Part shown: positions 23,563-32,058 of the stretch, in pieces | Numbering within the stretch: position 1 is the first letter of the stretch | Layout: each line of letters opens with the position of its first letter | Program-made: the position numbers and the translations under genes | Notes under the pieces: model-generated | Seen by the model: only the letters and a program-made list of their open reading frames with translations | Database searches by the model: none | What the model was told of the DNA's origin: nothing | From: an uncultured Anaerolineae bacterium | Lineage (GTDB): Bacteria; Chloroflexota; Anaerolineae; Anaerolineales; Villigracilaceae | DNA: 38,302 nt | Direction: 5' to 3' | NCBI GenBank assembly: GCA_903838415.1 | Contig: CAILYI010000025.1 | Span: 1-38,302, forward strand

Positions 23563-25320
23563 TTACTTGATGATTTTCCAGTCAGCAGCGTTCCAACTGA
23601 CCACGCTGTTGACATTGGCCTGGACGCCGCTCAAGCGGGTGGAGTGGGCATCAGCGTTGAGCGTTGAAAAAAGCAGGATTTGAGGCAGTTCCGCGTCCAG
23701 CAATTTCGCCATTTCACAGAAGTCCTGTTGGCGTGTTTTTTCGTCCAACGTGTAAGCCTGGTTGAGCAGCTCATCCATTTTGGGGTTGTTCCAGCGTCCA
23801 ATGTTCCAGCCTTGATCGGGCGTGGAGGCCGTTGAGTTGTAATATTTCCACAAGAAATCGATCGGGTCATTCCCGAAGTAACCATCATCATACAGATCGA
23901 TGTTGAAGTTGCCGGTCTGTTCGATGCCTCCACTGGCAGAATCAGCCCACATGACGCTGCCCTGGGATTGGGTCAGATCAGCCTGGATGCCGACATTTTT
24001 GAGCATCTCGCCGATTAATTGCTGAGTCAGCGTGAGCGGTTCACCGTACTCTGAATAGGTGAGTAACTCAAATTTGAATTTCTCGCCATCCTGGGCGGTT
24101 TTGCAGCCCTTGCATTCGCGGATGCCATCGCCATCGGTATCCACCCAACCAGCCTGTTCCAGTAATGCTTTGGCAGCCTCCGGATCAAATTTGGGGCGGG
24201 GAATGTTGCAGGTATTGTAGGGGGAACGGAAAAGCTCAGTCCAGACGGGAACGGCAAAACCGTGCCAGACGGTACTGGTAATGGCATCCACATCAATCGC
24301 AGAACGGATGGCCTGGCGCACACGCACATCCGAGAAAAATGGATTGGGGCTGGTGATTGGGTCAGTAGTGCCTTTGGCAGCCAGATTGAGATACAGGCGC
24401 ATTGCGAAGCGACTGGTTGGGCTGATGCTGACTTTGACGTTGGTGTCATTTTTCAGGTTGTCGGCAACCTGCTCGGTGGCCCACATCAACAAATCGGCGT
24501 CGCCCTGGCGCATCATGGTCTCACGCACAGTCGCATCCGGTACGATTTTGATAATCACGCTATCCAGGTTGGGTTTGCCTGGTTCAAAATACTTCGGGTT
24601 GCGCAAAAAAGTGAGATGGTCGCCGGTCACCCATTCCGAGAGTATGAAAGGTCCGTTGCTCAATGGCTGACGGGCGCAATCCCAGGATTGGAAGCCCTGT
24701 TCGGCTTTGCAATAATGTTTGGGCCAGATCGCAACCTGGTTATTCCCGAAAAGCGTCAGATAGGAGGGGTAAATGCCGTTGAAGTGCACTACGAACTGGT
24801 GGTCGTCGATCTTGTCAACGCCGATTACCAGGTCAATGCCCGGGATCCATGCGCCGGTATTCGGGTCGATGATGGCCTGATAGGTAAAAAGCACATCGTC
24901 AGCGGTGACCGGAGTTCCATCCGCCCAGGTAACATCGCTGCGCAATTTCCAGGTGACGTCCATCATCCCGGTAGCGGTGTCGATCAGCACGCCGCCGTTT
25001 TCCTGGGTGGGCAGTTCAGCCGCCAATACCGGGTAGACTTTGCCATCTGGGTCAATGGCAGTCAGGCCGAGCAGCGCCATATGCATGACGAGAGCATCAT
25101 AACCCGAGTCGCTGATCACGGCGTTGAAACTGGGCGGATCTTCCGGAATGACGATGGTTATGCTGGATGCGTTCGCCGCCGCTGGATTGGGGGCTTGTGT
25201 CGCTGTTGTAGGGGCAGATGCGGAAGGTTGAGATGGCGCGGCGCAGGCGCTCATTGTGATAATCAACAAAACCAGCAATCCGACTCCAGACAAGGTTTTG
25301 AAAGACAAAGTATTTCCCAT
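23563..25320 (-). CDS. Family 5 extracellular solute-binding lipoprotein
   Basis: The 585-residue protein begins with a signal peptide and lipobox (IITMSACAAP), followed by an Ala/Pro/Thr spacer and then the two-lobed DppA/OppA fold (SFNAVISDSGYDALVMHMAL, DVTWADGTPVTADDVLFTY, VRQAIRSAIDVDAI). Near the C-terminal third is the family-common DTDGDGIREC loop. AGGAGG gives a strong start. It is the first gene of a same-strand series with two permeases and three MttB-type enzymes, so a methylated amine or betaine is a more likely cargo than peptides. That is inference. Confidence 0.88.
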   Translation of the reverse strand: MGNTLSFKTLSGVGLLVLLIITMSACAAPSQPSASAPTTATQAPNPAAANASSITIVIPEDPPSFNAVISDSGYDALVMHMALLGLTAIDPDGKVYPVLAAELPTQENGGVLIDTATGMMDVTWKLRSDVTWADGTPVTADDVLFTYQAIIDPNTGAWIPGIDLVIGVDKIDDHQFVVHFNGIYPSYLTLFGNNQVAIWPKHYCKAEQGFQSWDCARQPLSNGPFILSEWVTGDHLTFLRNPKYFEPGKPNLDSVIIKIVPDATVRETMMRQGDADLLMWATEQVADNLKNDTNVKVSISPTSRFAMRLYLNLAAKGTTDPITSPNPFFSDVRVRQAIRSAIDVDAITSTVWHGFAVPVWTELFRSPYNTCNIPRPKFDPEAAKALLEQAGWVDTDGDGIRECKGCKTAQDGEKFKFELLTYSEYGEPLTLTQQLIGEMLKNVGIQADLTQSQGSVMWADSASGGIEQTGNFNIDLYDDGYFGNDPIDFLWKYYNSTASTPDQGWNIGRWNNPKMDELLNQAYTLDEKTRQQDFCEMAKLLDAELPQILLFSTLNADAHSTRLSGVQANVNSVVSWNAADWKIIK

Positions 25321-25384
25321 TTCTTCCTCCTGGTTGTTTTAAGAAATTCAAGATTTACCCGGGTTTGTTGAAAAAAACTGTGTC

Positions 25385-25412
25385 ATTGCGAGAGCCGTAG
25401 CAAGTCACCATA
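25385..25412. repeat. Fragment resembling a dispersed TCATTGCGAG repeat
   Basis: GTCATTGCGAGAGCCGTAGC followed by AAGTCACC resembles one arm of the palindromic TCATTGCGAGG element dispersed in many bacterial genomes. The matching second arm is not present here, so this is at best a relic. Confidence 0.3.
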
Positions 25413-25513
25413 CTAATACGGTAGCATAATCATTTTTTTGAGTCAACTTATCGGGGAAAATGTCTAAACCCGCGGAGGTAGATTCTCCATATTCGGGCTC
25501 TTTTTTAGAAAAT

Positions 25514-25807
25514 TTAATTTTTGGGGCGTTTATAAATGGCGCGCGCCGACTGTGCCACATAATGGTTGACCCAGTTAACAACCGTTTGGTGATTGATGTC
25601 CAATTTACGCGCTATGGAACGAAAGGTTTGACCATCCAGGCACATCAGGATGGCTTTTTTGCGCAAATCATCCGGGTAGCCATTGAGATTTGGATCAGGG
25701 GTGTACTTTTTACCACAATGCTTACAACAATAGCGTTGACTGCCAGAACGATTTTTTCCCATCTTGAGCTGTTCATTCGTTTCCAGACATGTTGGGCATT
25801 GTAGCAT
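25514..25807 (-). CDS. Orphan IS1-type InsA-like DNA-binding protein
   Basis: The 97-residue protein starts CPTCLETNEQLKMGKNRSGS and continues QRYCCKHCGKKY, the zinc-finger pattern of IS1 InsA proteins. A helix-turn-helix follows (FRSIARKLDINHQTVVNWV). In IS1 elements InsA is followed by InsB, which carries the catalytic residues. No InsB frame is present downstream (25321-25513), so this is a partial element or a retained DNA-binding protein. No clear inverted ends were found. Confidence 0.65.
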   Translation of the reverse strand: MLQCPTCLETNEQLKMGKNRSGSQRYCCKHCGKKYTPDPNLNGYPDDLRKKAILMCLDGQTFRSIARKLDINHQTVVNWVNHYVAQSARAIYKRPKN

Positions 25808-25904
25808 GGATATTTATCATTCCCAAAACAGGATTACGCGATTATAACGCCAAAGTTTGCGCTGATTTCGGTTTTGATCCTGTTTGCGGGGATAAAAACT
25901 ACCT

Positions 25905-25910
25905 TATAAT
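25905..25910 (+). promoter_or_regulatory. -10 TATAAT with very short leader
   Basis: TATAAT ends 13 nt before the ATG of the methyltransferase-like gene at 25924, giving a predicted leader of only about 7 nt. No clear -35 is seen. Confidence 0.4.
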
Positions 25911-25923
25911 CGGGATTGAGCCT

Positions 25924-26736
25924 ATGCCACCAAAGCACCCGCTTGCCATTCCAAAAAAACCGCAGGGACAAGTCACCCGCGGCAAAACCGCCCGCAACCG
26001 GCTGCGACAGGTGGATAATTTCCTGCTGCTTTACGCGCCGGGACTCATTTCCAGCCGCGACGAGGCCCTTTTTGTGGATTTAGGTTACGGGGCGGAGGCC
26101 ATCACCACGCTTGAATCCGCCGAACGATTCAGACGTTTGAATCCGAATCTAAAAGTCCTGGGGGTTGAAATTGAACCGGAACGGGTGGCCGCGGCCCTGC
26201 CTTTCGCCGATTCCCGCACATTTTTCCGTTTAGGCGGTTTCAATATTCCCCTGCAACCTGGCGAAACAGTGTGCGCCGTGCGCGCGTTTAACGTTCTTCG
26301 TCAGTATTCTGAAGCCGAAGTTTTGCCTGCCTGGGAGCAGATGTTGCATCATGTTCAGCTGGGTGGGCTGTTGATCGAAGGCACATCCAATCCCAGCGGG
26401 GCGATTTGGGCGGCCAACCTGCTGCGCCGCGTTGAGGCTGGCTGGCGCAAGGAAGCGCTGGTCTTTTTTACCAATTTCCACCTTGGTTTTGACCCGCTCG
26501 AATTCCAGGCGATTTTGCCCAAAAACTATATTCATCGTATGCTGCCGGGCGAACCCATTTTTGATTTTTTCAACGACTGGAAGGCCGCCGCCGCTGAAAC
26601 CAGTCCCATGCAAACCTGGGGCCTGCGGCAATGGTACGTGGCCGCGGCCGCGGCGCTGTCAAAACGCGGCTATCGCATCAATTTGCGCCGCAAGTGGCTG
26701 TCAAAAGGTTGGATGATTTTGGAAGAACCGGCATAA
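25924..26736 (+). CDS. SAM-dependent methyltransferase-like protein
   Basis: The 270-residue protein has a Lys/Arg-rich N-terminus, then ALFVDLGYGAEAITTLESAE (a class I methyltransferase motif I-like glycine loop), LGVEIEPERVAAAL (acidic residue for the adenosyl ribose) and VRAFNVLRQYSEAEVLPAWE. The pattern supports a Rossmann SAM-binding fold, but the substrate is unknown. ATG 25924 is chosen over the upstream start at 25789 because a TATAAT box lies immediately before it and the upstream part overlaps the InsA-like gene. It is a single-gene unit ahead of the kor operon. Confidence 0.6.
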   Translation: MPPKHPLAIPKKPQGQVTRGKTARNRLRQVDNFLLLYAPGLISSRDEALFVDLGYGAEAITTLESAERFRRLNPNLKVLGVEIEPERVAAALPFADSRTFFRLGGFNIPLQPGETVCAVRAFNVLRQYSEAEVLPAWEQMLHHVQLGGLLIEGTSNPSGAIWAANLLRRVEAGWRKEALVFFTNFHLGFDPLEFQAILPKNYIHRMLPGEPIFDFFNDWKAAAAETSPMQTWGLRQWYVAAAAALSKRGYRINLRRKWLSKGWMILEEPA

Positions 26737-26890
26737 TTAAAGGACCTATTCATCTTCTAGAATAAGCAAGGATGTTTGTATGTCTTTGAATATGACGCTT
26801 TACACTACCGCCCTTTTTCCGAAAGCGACATAATTGAATTACAGAGCAATCTGCTAAATATTGTCCAACTTCTGATGCAAGGAGTAAGGA

Positions 26891-27133
26891 ATGCCGGTTA
26901 CTGGCTGGGTTGAAGTTTCTGACTTGTATTGCAAAGGTTGCGAGTTGTGCATCAGCGCCTGTCCGCAGGAAGTGCTTAACCTGGATATGAGCCGCCTGAC
27001 GCAAAAAGGTTATCATCCTGCGCGCATTTACAAGGACGGCTGCACAGGCTGTGCGATTTGTGCGGTTATTTGTCCGGATGCTGCGATCACTGTATATCGT
27101 GAAGTGACAAAAGTAATCCCCACGAGGGCGTAG
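26891..27133 (+). CDS. korD: 2-oxoacid:ferredoxin oxidoreductase delta subunit (ferredoxin-like)
   Basis: The 80-residue protein carries two 4Fe-4S binding motifs, CKGCELCISACP and CTGCAICAVICP, and nothing else. It is preceded by AAGGAGTAAGG. As the delta subunit it would pass electrons from the catalytic alpha/beta subunits to ferredoxin. It heads a delta-alpha-beta-gamma gene order found for KorDABC/VorDABC complexes. The stop codon lies inside an 11-bp hairpin (27126-27151). Confidence 0.85.
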   Translation: MPVTGWVEVSDLYCKGCELCISACPQEVLNLDMSRLTQKGYHPARIYKDGCTGCAICAVICPDAAITVYREVTKVIPTRA

Positions 27134-27151
27134 TATACACATACTACGCCC
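27126..27151 (+). promoter_or_regulatory. Intercistronic hairpin after korD
   Basis: GGGCGTAGTAT (27126-27136) pairs perfectly with ATACTACGCCC (27141-27151) around an ACAC loop. It includes the korD stop codon and is followed by a T-rich but interrupted tail. It may stabilise the mRNA or partly terminate it, giving more delta subunit than alpha/beta/gamma. Confidence 0.7.
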
Positions 27152-27176
27152 TTATCATTTTCTGATGGAGAACTGA

Positions 27177-28283
27177 ATGCCAAAAGAATTAATTAAAGGG
27201 AATGTGGCGATGGCTGAAGCGGCCATTCGCGCCGGGTTGGAGGCCTATTTTGGCTATCCCATCACCCCGCAGACCGAGATTTTGGAACATCTGGCGCGAC
27301 GAATGCCTGAGTTGGGCCGGGCGTTTGTGCAGGCTGAAAGCGAAGTCGCGGCGATTAATATGGTGTATGGCGCTGCCTGCACTGGTGTGCGCGTGATGAG
27401 TTCATCATCCAGCCCCGGTTTTTCGCTGATGCAGGAAGGGATTTCTTACATTGCCGGTACGGAAGTGCCCGCAGTGTTGATTAATGTCATGCGCGGTGGG
27501 CCGGGCCTTGGGAACATTGCCCCGGCGCAGAGCGATTACTACCAGGCGGTCTATGGCGGCGGACACGGCGACTATCATCCGATTGTGCTGGCGCCCGCTT
27601 CGGTGCAGGAAGCAATTGATTTGACGGTGCTTTCCTTCGATCTGGCTGAAAAATACCGCAACCTGGTCTTTGTGCTGGCGGATGGCTCGGTGGGGCAGAT
27701 GATGGAACCGGCGGAACTGCCCGAGATGCGGCCGGTTTTGCGCAAGGACTGGGATTGGGCAGTGAATGGCAAAGGCAAGCGCGAGCGCCGTACGCTTTCA
27801 TCCATTTACCTGAATCCGCACGAAGAGGAAGTAGCCAACCTGCATTTTCTCAAAACCTGGCAAACCATTCAGAAAAACGAAATCCGTTATAAGGAATATT
27901 TCGTCGAGGATGCAGATATCGTTATCGTCGGGTTTGGGACTGCCGGGCGGGTGGCGCTATCAGCGGTGCGTGAAGCGCGTCAGATGGGCATCAAAGTCGG
28001 GTTGCTGCGGCCGGTTTCGCTGAGTCCGTTCCCGTTCGAAGTGTTGGAAGAACTTGCCGGGCGGGCTTCCGCCTTTTTAGTGGTGGAAATGAATATGGGT
28101 CAGATGTTGAACGATGTCCAACTGGCGGTAAAAGGCCGCGTGCCGGTGGAATTCTACGGTCGCCCAGGCGGCATCGTCCCATTTCCGAATGAAATCATGG
28201 CAGAAATTCAACGCATGTCCACGACGAAGTTGAGCGTGGTGCGCGATCCGCGTGTGGCCTGGCTTGAACGGATGACTTCTTAG
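27177..28283 (+). CDS. korA: 2-oxoacid:ferredoxin oxidoreductase alpha subunit
   Basis: The 368-residue protein has [17 protein letters not shown] at the start, a [19 protein letters not shown] loop, [19 protein letters not shown] and the C-terminal transketolase-like domain ([18 protein letters not shown]). With beta it forms the thiamine-diphosphate enzyme that reversibly decarboxylates a 2-oxoacid to an acyl-CoA using ferredoxin and CoA. Substrate may be 2-oxoglutarate or branched-chain 2-oxoacids; sequence alone does not decide. ATGGAG precedes the start. Confidence 0.88.
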   Translation: MPKELIKGNVAMAEAAIRAGLEAYFGYPITPQTEILEHLARRMPELGRAFVQAESEVAAINMVYGAACTGVRVMSSSSSPGFSLMQEGISYIAGTEVPAVLINVMRGGPGLGNIAPAQSDYYQAVYGGGHGDYHPIVLAPASVQEAIDLTVLSFDLAEKYRNLVFVLADGSVGQMMEPAELPEMRPVLRKDWDWAVNGKGKRERRTLSSIYLNPHEEEVANLHFLKTWQTIQKNEIRYKEYFVEDADIVIVGFGTAGRVALSAVREARQMGIKVGLLRPVSLSPFPFEVLEELAGRASAFLVVEMNMGQMLNDVQLAVKGRVPVEFYGRPGGIVPFPNEIMAEIQRMSTTKLSVVRDPRVAWLERMTS

Positions 28284-28291
28284 AGGTGAAT

Positions 28292-29071
28292 ATGGTTACC
28301 ATCATGAAACCCGAAAATATCATTTACGCGCGCCCCGAGGCGTTTACCGCCGTTTCGACGCATTATTGCCCCGGATGTACACACGGCGTCGCGCATCGTT
28401 TGATCGCGGAAGTGTTGGACGAGATGCAGCTGACCGATAAAACCATCGGTGTTGCGCCAGTGGGCTGCTCGGTATTTGCCTACAACTATTTCAACACGGA
28501 TTTTGTCGAAGCGGCGCATGGTCGCGCCCCGGCGATGGCGACCGGTATCAAGCGCGTGCTGCACGATCGAATTGTCTTCACCTACCAGGGCGATGGCGAC
28601 CTGGCGTCGATCGGCATGGCTGAGATTATGCACGCGGCCGGACGTGGCGAAAATATCACTGTGATTTTTATCAATAATGCCATTTACGGCATGACCGGTG
28701 GCCAGATGGCCCCGACCACGTTGCCCGGCCAGAAGACGACATCTTCGCCGCTGGGGCGTGACGTGGAATTGCAGGGTTATCCGCTGCGCATGTCTGAAAT
28801 GATCGCCAAGATGGACGGTGCGGGCTACGTGGTGCGCCGCTCGCTGCACGATCCGGCCAATATCCGCAAGGCCAAGAAAGCCATCCGCACGGCTTTTGAG
28901 ACGCAGCTGCGCGGTTTGGGCTTCTCGATGGTCGAACTGCTCTCGACCTGCCCGACAAATTGGGGCATCAACCCGGTCGATTCGCTCAAATGGGTCGAAG
29001 ATCACATGGTGCCGGTCTTTCCGCTCGGCGATTACAAAGTCAGCTCGGCGGTGGGCGATTTGAGAATCTGA
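28292..29071 (+). CDS. korB: 2-oxoacid:ferredoxin oxidoreductase beta subunit
   Basis: The 259-residue protein contains [12 protein letters not shown] near the start and [16 protein letters not shown] followed by [12 protein letters not shown], the thiamine diphosphate/Mg motif GDG...NN. ATG 28292 is preferred because AGAGG lies 5 nt upstream; GTG 28286 is an alternative. It is separated from korA by 8 bp and from korC by a hairpin. Confidence 0.88.
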   Translation: MVTIMKPENIIYARPEAFTAVSTHYCPGCTHGVAHRLIAEVLDEMQLTDKTIGVAPVGCSVFAYNYFNTDFVEAAHGRAPAMATGIKRVLHDRIVFTYQGDGDLASIGMAEIMHAAGRGENITVIFINNAIYGMTGGQMAPTTLPGQKTTSSPLGRDVELQGYPLRMSEMIAKMDGAGYVVRRSLHDPANIRKAKKAIRTAFETQLRGLGFSMVELLSTCPTNWGINPVDSLKWVEDHMVPVFPLGDYKVSSAVGDLRI

Positions 29072-29073
29072 TA

Positions 29074-29103
29074 TTTTGGAGCGGTCTGCTGCAGGCTCCA
29101 AAA
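29074..29103 (+). promoter_or_regulatory. Intercistronic hairpin between korB and korC
   Basis: TTTTGGAGC (29074-29082) pairs with GCTCCAAAA (29095-29103) directly after the korB stop, ending 11 nt before the korC start. No T run follows, so mRNA protection or translational control is more likely than termination. Confidence 0.6.
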
Positions 29104-29114
29104 CGGGAGAATTT

Positions 29115-29678
29115 ATGCATAAAGAAATCATGATTGCTGGATTTGGCGGTCAGGGCGTGTTGTTTGCGGGGCAGGTGCTGGCTTATTCCGCCATGGATTT
29201 GGGCATGGAAGTGACCTGGATTCCGTCCTATGGCCCTGAAATGCGCGGCGGGACGGCAAACTGCACGGTGGTGATTGCGGATGAAGAGATTGGTTCGCCA
29301 TTGGTGGAATATCCCCCGGCGGCGATTGTGCTCAATCTGCCATCTTATGATAAATATGAGCCGGATATGCAAAAAGGCGGCGTGCTGGTGGTCAACTCAT
29401 CCATGGTGGATCGCGGCGCGAAACGCGACGATATCATCACGATCTTTGTCCCGGCCAATGAAATTGCCGAGGAAATTGGCGATAAAAAACTGACTAACAT
29501 GGTCACCGTGGGGGCGCTGCTGGCTTTCGTGCCGGAAATTTCGCTCGAAGCGCTAAAATCCGCACTCAAAGCGCACCTGCCTGTTCGGCATCATAAACTG
29601 TTGCCAAGCAATTATGAAGCACTGCAGCGCGGCTATAATTTGGCGAAACAGCAAGCGCCAGTTGCCAGCGTTGAATAA
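29115..29678 (+). CDS. korC: 2-oxoacid:ferredoxin oxidoreductase gamma subunit
   Basis: The 187-residue protein has [40 protein letters not shown] and [20 protein letters not shown], the landmarks of the gamma subunit, which completes the CoA-binding face of the complex. GGGAG precedes the ATG; the longer frame from 29076 would start within the hairpin. It is the last gene of the operon, ended by a clear terminator. Confidence 0.88.
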   Translation: MHKEIMIAGFGGQGVLFAGQVLAYSAMDLGMEVTWIPSYGPEMRGGTANCTVVIADEEIGSPLVEYPPAAIVLNLPSYDKYEPDMQKGGVLVVNSSMVDRGAKRDDIITIFVPANEIAEEIGDKKLTNMVTVGALLAFVPEISLEALKSALKAHLPVRHHKLLPSNYEALQRGYNLAKQQAPVASVE

Positions 29679-29701
29679 GCTGTGAACCTGTGACATTTGT
29701 C

Positions 29702-29731
29702 AAAGCCCGTCTCAAGCGAGACGGGCTTTTT
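29702..29731 (+). terminator. Rho-independent terminator of the kor operon
   Basis: AAAGCCCGTCTC pairs with GAGACGGGCTTT (12 bp) around AAGC, followed by TTT. Confidence 0.9.
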
Positions 29732-29741
29732 GTCCTGATGC

Positions 29742-29747
29742 TATAAT
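29742..29747 (+). promoter_or_regulatory. -10 box of clpS
   Basis: TATAAT 42 nt before the clpS start. It directly follows the kor terminator. No good -35 is seen because that position falls in the terminator hairpin. Confidence 0.4.
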
Positions 29748-29789
29748 TTAAGAGCGTCAAATTTCTTTCAGATTGGATCAATTCGCGCC

Positions 29790-30101
29790 ATGAGTCAACG
29801 CACACGGGTACAGCCTGAGATCATTCGGGAACCGCTGCCCAAAACCGAGCTGGAACCACTTTACCGGGTCATCATCCACAACGACGATGTGACGCCGATG
29901 GATTTTGTCACCCATATCCTGACGCGCATTTTCTGTGTCTCGGAGCCTGATTCAGTAAAAATCATGTTCACGGCGCATTACAGCGGTGCGGCTTATGTGC
30001 AAACTTTGCCCAAAACCGAAGCGCAAAATCGCATTGGCAAGGCTCACTTTGCCGCCGGGCTGGAAGGCTATCCATTACATTTCACCATGGAGCCGGAATA
30101 G
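29790..30101 (+). CDS. clpS: ClpS, N-degron adaptor of the Clp protease
   Basis: The 103-residue protein shows YRVIIHNDDVTPMDFVTHIL, the core of ClpS that binds N-terminal aromatic or leucine residues, and AHYSGAAYVQTLPKTEAQ with YPLHFTMEPE at the C-terminus. ClpS delivers N-degron substrates to ClpA or ClpC. No clp ATPase gene is nearby. The N-terminal ~20 residues are a flexible extension, normal for the family. Confidence 0.85.
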   Translation: MSQRTRVQPEIIREPLPKTELEPLYRVIIHNDDVTPMDFVTHILTRIFCVSEPDSVKIMFTAHYSGAAYVQTLPKTEAQNRIGKAHFAAGLEGYPLHFTMEPE

Positions 30102-30146
30102 CCCCAAAAAGCATTAAATTGGACTGTATCTGTCCGTATAAACTAT

Positions 30147-30152
30147 TATAAT
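30147..30152 (+). promoter_or_regulatory. -10 TATAAT for a leaderless transcript
   Basis: TATAAT ends 6 nt before the ATG of the acyltransferase (30159), so the transcript would begin at or next to the start codon. No Shine-Dalgarno sequence fits between them. Confidence 0.5.
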
Positions 30153-30158
30153 GGCGGG

Positions 30159-31052
30159 ATGGATTCAATTCACGCTTTGACGGAAATCAACCTGGACGAT
30201 TTGGTCTCGTCTTTCGGCTGGCAAAACTCCCCGCGACTTTCGTCCTTTATACGGACAATTTTCCACGCTCCGGCGGCCAAATTTGCCCGGCAGATGCTGG
30301 CTTTCGATAGCGCTGTCGGCAAAAGCGACTTGCCGAAAGGCGCGCGTCACGCCCTGCTCGATTTTGCTCAGGGCGTGCAGGTTTTCGGACTTGAAAATGT
30401 GCCCACTTCCGGGCCGGTGTTGTTTCTCTCCAATCACCCCGGCATGGTCGACACCCTGGCGTTATTTGCCGCCATCAATCGCGCGGATTTGCGCATTATC
30501 GCGCTGAACCGGCCTTTTCTGCTATCTCTGCCGGAAACCACCCGGCACTTGCTGTACATCAGCGCAGACGCCTCCGAGCGGATCAGCGCCGTCAAAAAAG
30601 CGGCGGCGCATCTGCGGGCGGGTGGGGCGCTGTTGACCTTTCCCGCCGGGCAAATCGAACCCGATGCGGACGTGTATCCCGGCGCATTGGAGTCGCTCAA
30701 CGACTGGACCGATTCGGCGGGTGTCTTTGTCCGCTTTGCGCCGGAGACCAGGATCGTGCCTACTTTTGTGCGCGGGGTGTTGTGGGAAAAGGCCGTCAAG
30801 CACCCGCTGACCGGGCTCAAGAAAACGAGCTATGAAAGAGAAAAATTGGGCGCGGCGCTTCAGCTGTTGGCGCATATTCTGTTTAATGCGCGTCCGCTCC
30901 GGGTGAAAGTTCAATTCGGCCAGCCCATCACGCTGGCGGAAGTTGGTTCAAACAATGTCGCCGCCATCCACGCCAAAATCATCGAGCGCATGCGCGGGCT
31001 GGTTCAGAATCCGCCAGATGGCGCGGGCGTTGCGGCGATGAAAACTCGCTAA
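30159..31052 (+). CDS. PlsC-like lysophospholipid acyltransferase
   Basis: The 297-residue protein has the acyltransferase HX4D motif as NHPGMVD (His93, Asp98) and a variant FPAGQIEPD in place of the usual FPEG block. These place it in the 1-acylglycerol-3-phosphate acyltransferase superfamily at the inner membrane. It differs from standard PlsC by a longer N-terminal region and a late extension. It is followed by a YbhN-like protein after 24 bp, suggesting a shared membrane-lipid role. Its start is probably leaderless. Confidence 0.75.
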   Translation: MDSIHALTEINLDDLVSSFGWQNSPRLSSFIRTIFHAPAAKFARQMLAFDSAVGKSDLPKGARHALLDFAQGVQVFGLENVPTSGPVLFLSNHPGMVDTLALFAAINRADLRIIALNRPFLLSLPETTRHLLYISADASERISAVKKAAAHLRAGGALLTFPAGQIEPDADVYPGALESLNDWTDSAGVFVRFAPETRIVPTFVRGVLWEKAVKHPLTGLKKTSYEREKLGAALQLLAHILFNARPLRVKVQFGQPITLAEVGSNNVAAIHAKIIERMRGLVQNPPDGAGVAAMKTR

Positions 31053-31076
31053 TTCACTGCATTCTCTAAAAATCCC

Positions 31077-32057
31077 TTGAAAAACAAACGGAATTTGTTC
31101 TTTCGCATCCTGATGATGCTTATCCTCGGCGGCCTGCTTTACTGGGCGCTGAGAAATGCTCCGTTGGTAGAAATCTGGGCCACCATCTGGCGCTTGAAGG
31201 CCTGGCAGATTGGCGTTTTGGCGCTGCTCAACACGCTGATATACATTCTCGTTTCCCTGCGCTGGTGGATTATCGTCCAGGCGGAGGCGCGGCGGGTTGC
31301 TTTTTTGCCGCTGCTGGCGGTGAGGGTGGCGGTTTTTGGAGTCAGCTACTTTACGCTGGGGCCGCAGGTGGGCGGGGAGCCGCTGCAGGTGCTCGCGCTG
31401 CAGCGAAAGTATGGCCTGTCCTACACCCGCGCGACCGCCTCCGTTTTGATGGATAAACTGCTCGAATTTCTGGTCAACTTCCTTTTACTGGCGGTCGGTT
31501 TATGGGCCATCTTTCAGGCGGGTTTCCTGCCTGAAAACGGAAGGCAGGTATCGGGTGGACTGGTGATTCTGGTCGCTTTGATCGTCTGGCCGCCCATCCA
31601 CATCTTCCTGATGTCCCGGCGGATTTATCCACTGACAATTTTTCTGCGCGCCCTGCCATTAATTCCCAAGAACGCGAAGCCGGTCCGTTTCTTGCGCGCC
31701 GCTGAATGGCTGGCCGGGACGTTTTGCCAGCGTCATTTGGGCGCATTGCTCGGGGCGTTGGGCGTTTCGCTGCTAGCCGGGTTGGGGATGCTGGCGGATT
31801 ACGCCCTGATGACTTCTTTTTTTGGGATTCATCTGCCTTTCTGGAAAGTTGTCGCCGGGTGGACGGTAGGTTGGCTGTCATTTTTGGTGCCGCTGCCAGG
31901 CGGATTGGGTGCGCTGGAGGCTAGCCAGGTGTTTGCCCTGGGGGCTTTCGGCGTTTCGGCCGGAACGGCAATTGGGGTGACGCTGTTAATGCGGGCTCGC
32001 GATCTTTTGATTGGCGGATTGGGACTTTTATTGGCTGGAAGCGTCTATAATCAATAA
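31077..32057 (+). CDS. YbhN/UPF0104-type integral membrane protein
   Basis: The 326-residue protein has about eight membrane segments. Features of the lysylphosphatidylglycerol synthase transmembrane (flippase-like) family are seen: FGVSYFTLGPQVGGEPLQV, RATASVLMDKLLEFLVN and VPLPGGLGALEASQVFAL. It starts at TTG 31077 with no Shine-Dalgarno; TCTAAA lies 6-7 nt before it. A lipid-flipping role is inferred from the family. It is probably expressed with the preceding acyltransferase. Confidence 0.75.
   Translation: MKNKRNLFFRILMMLILGGLLYWALRNAPLVEIWATIWRLKAWQIGVLALLNTLIYILVSLRWWIIVQAEARRVAFLPLLAVRVAVFGVSYFTLGPQVGGEPLQVLALQRKYGLSYTRATASVLMDKLLEFLVNFLLLAVGLWAIFQAGFLPENGRQVSGGLVILVALIVWPPIHIFLMSRRIYPLTIFLRALPLIPKNAKPVRFLRAAEWLAGTFCQRHLGALLGALGVSLLAGLGMLADYALMTSFFGIHLPFWKVVAGWTVGWLSFLVPLPGGLGALEASQVFALGAFGVSAGTAIGVTLLMRARDLLIGGLGLLLAGSVYNQ
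32046..32051 (+). promoter_or_regulatory. -10 TATAAT for a leaderless transcript
   Basis: TATAAT lies within the last codons of the YbhN-like gene and ends 7 nt before the ATG of the dehydrogenase (32059). Confidence 0.5.
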
Positions 32058-32058
32058 T

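Noticed and set aside
24262..25371. 369-codon plus-strand ORF opposite the solute-binding protein
   Set aside because: The minus-strand gene has a signal peptide, lipobox and full family motifs. The opposite frame has none.
28280..29131. 283-codon minus-strand ORF opposite korB
   Set aside because: It is a shadow of korB, which has clear thiamine-diphosphate motifs and fits the operon.
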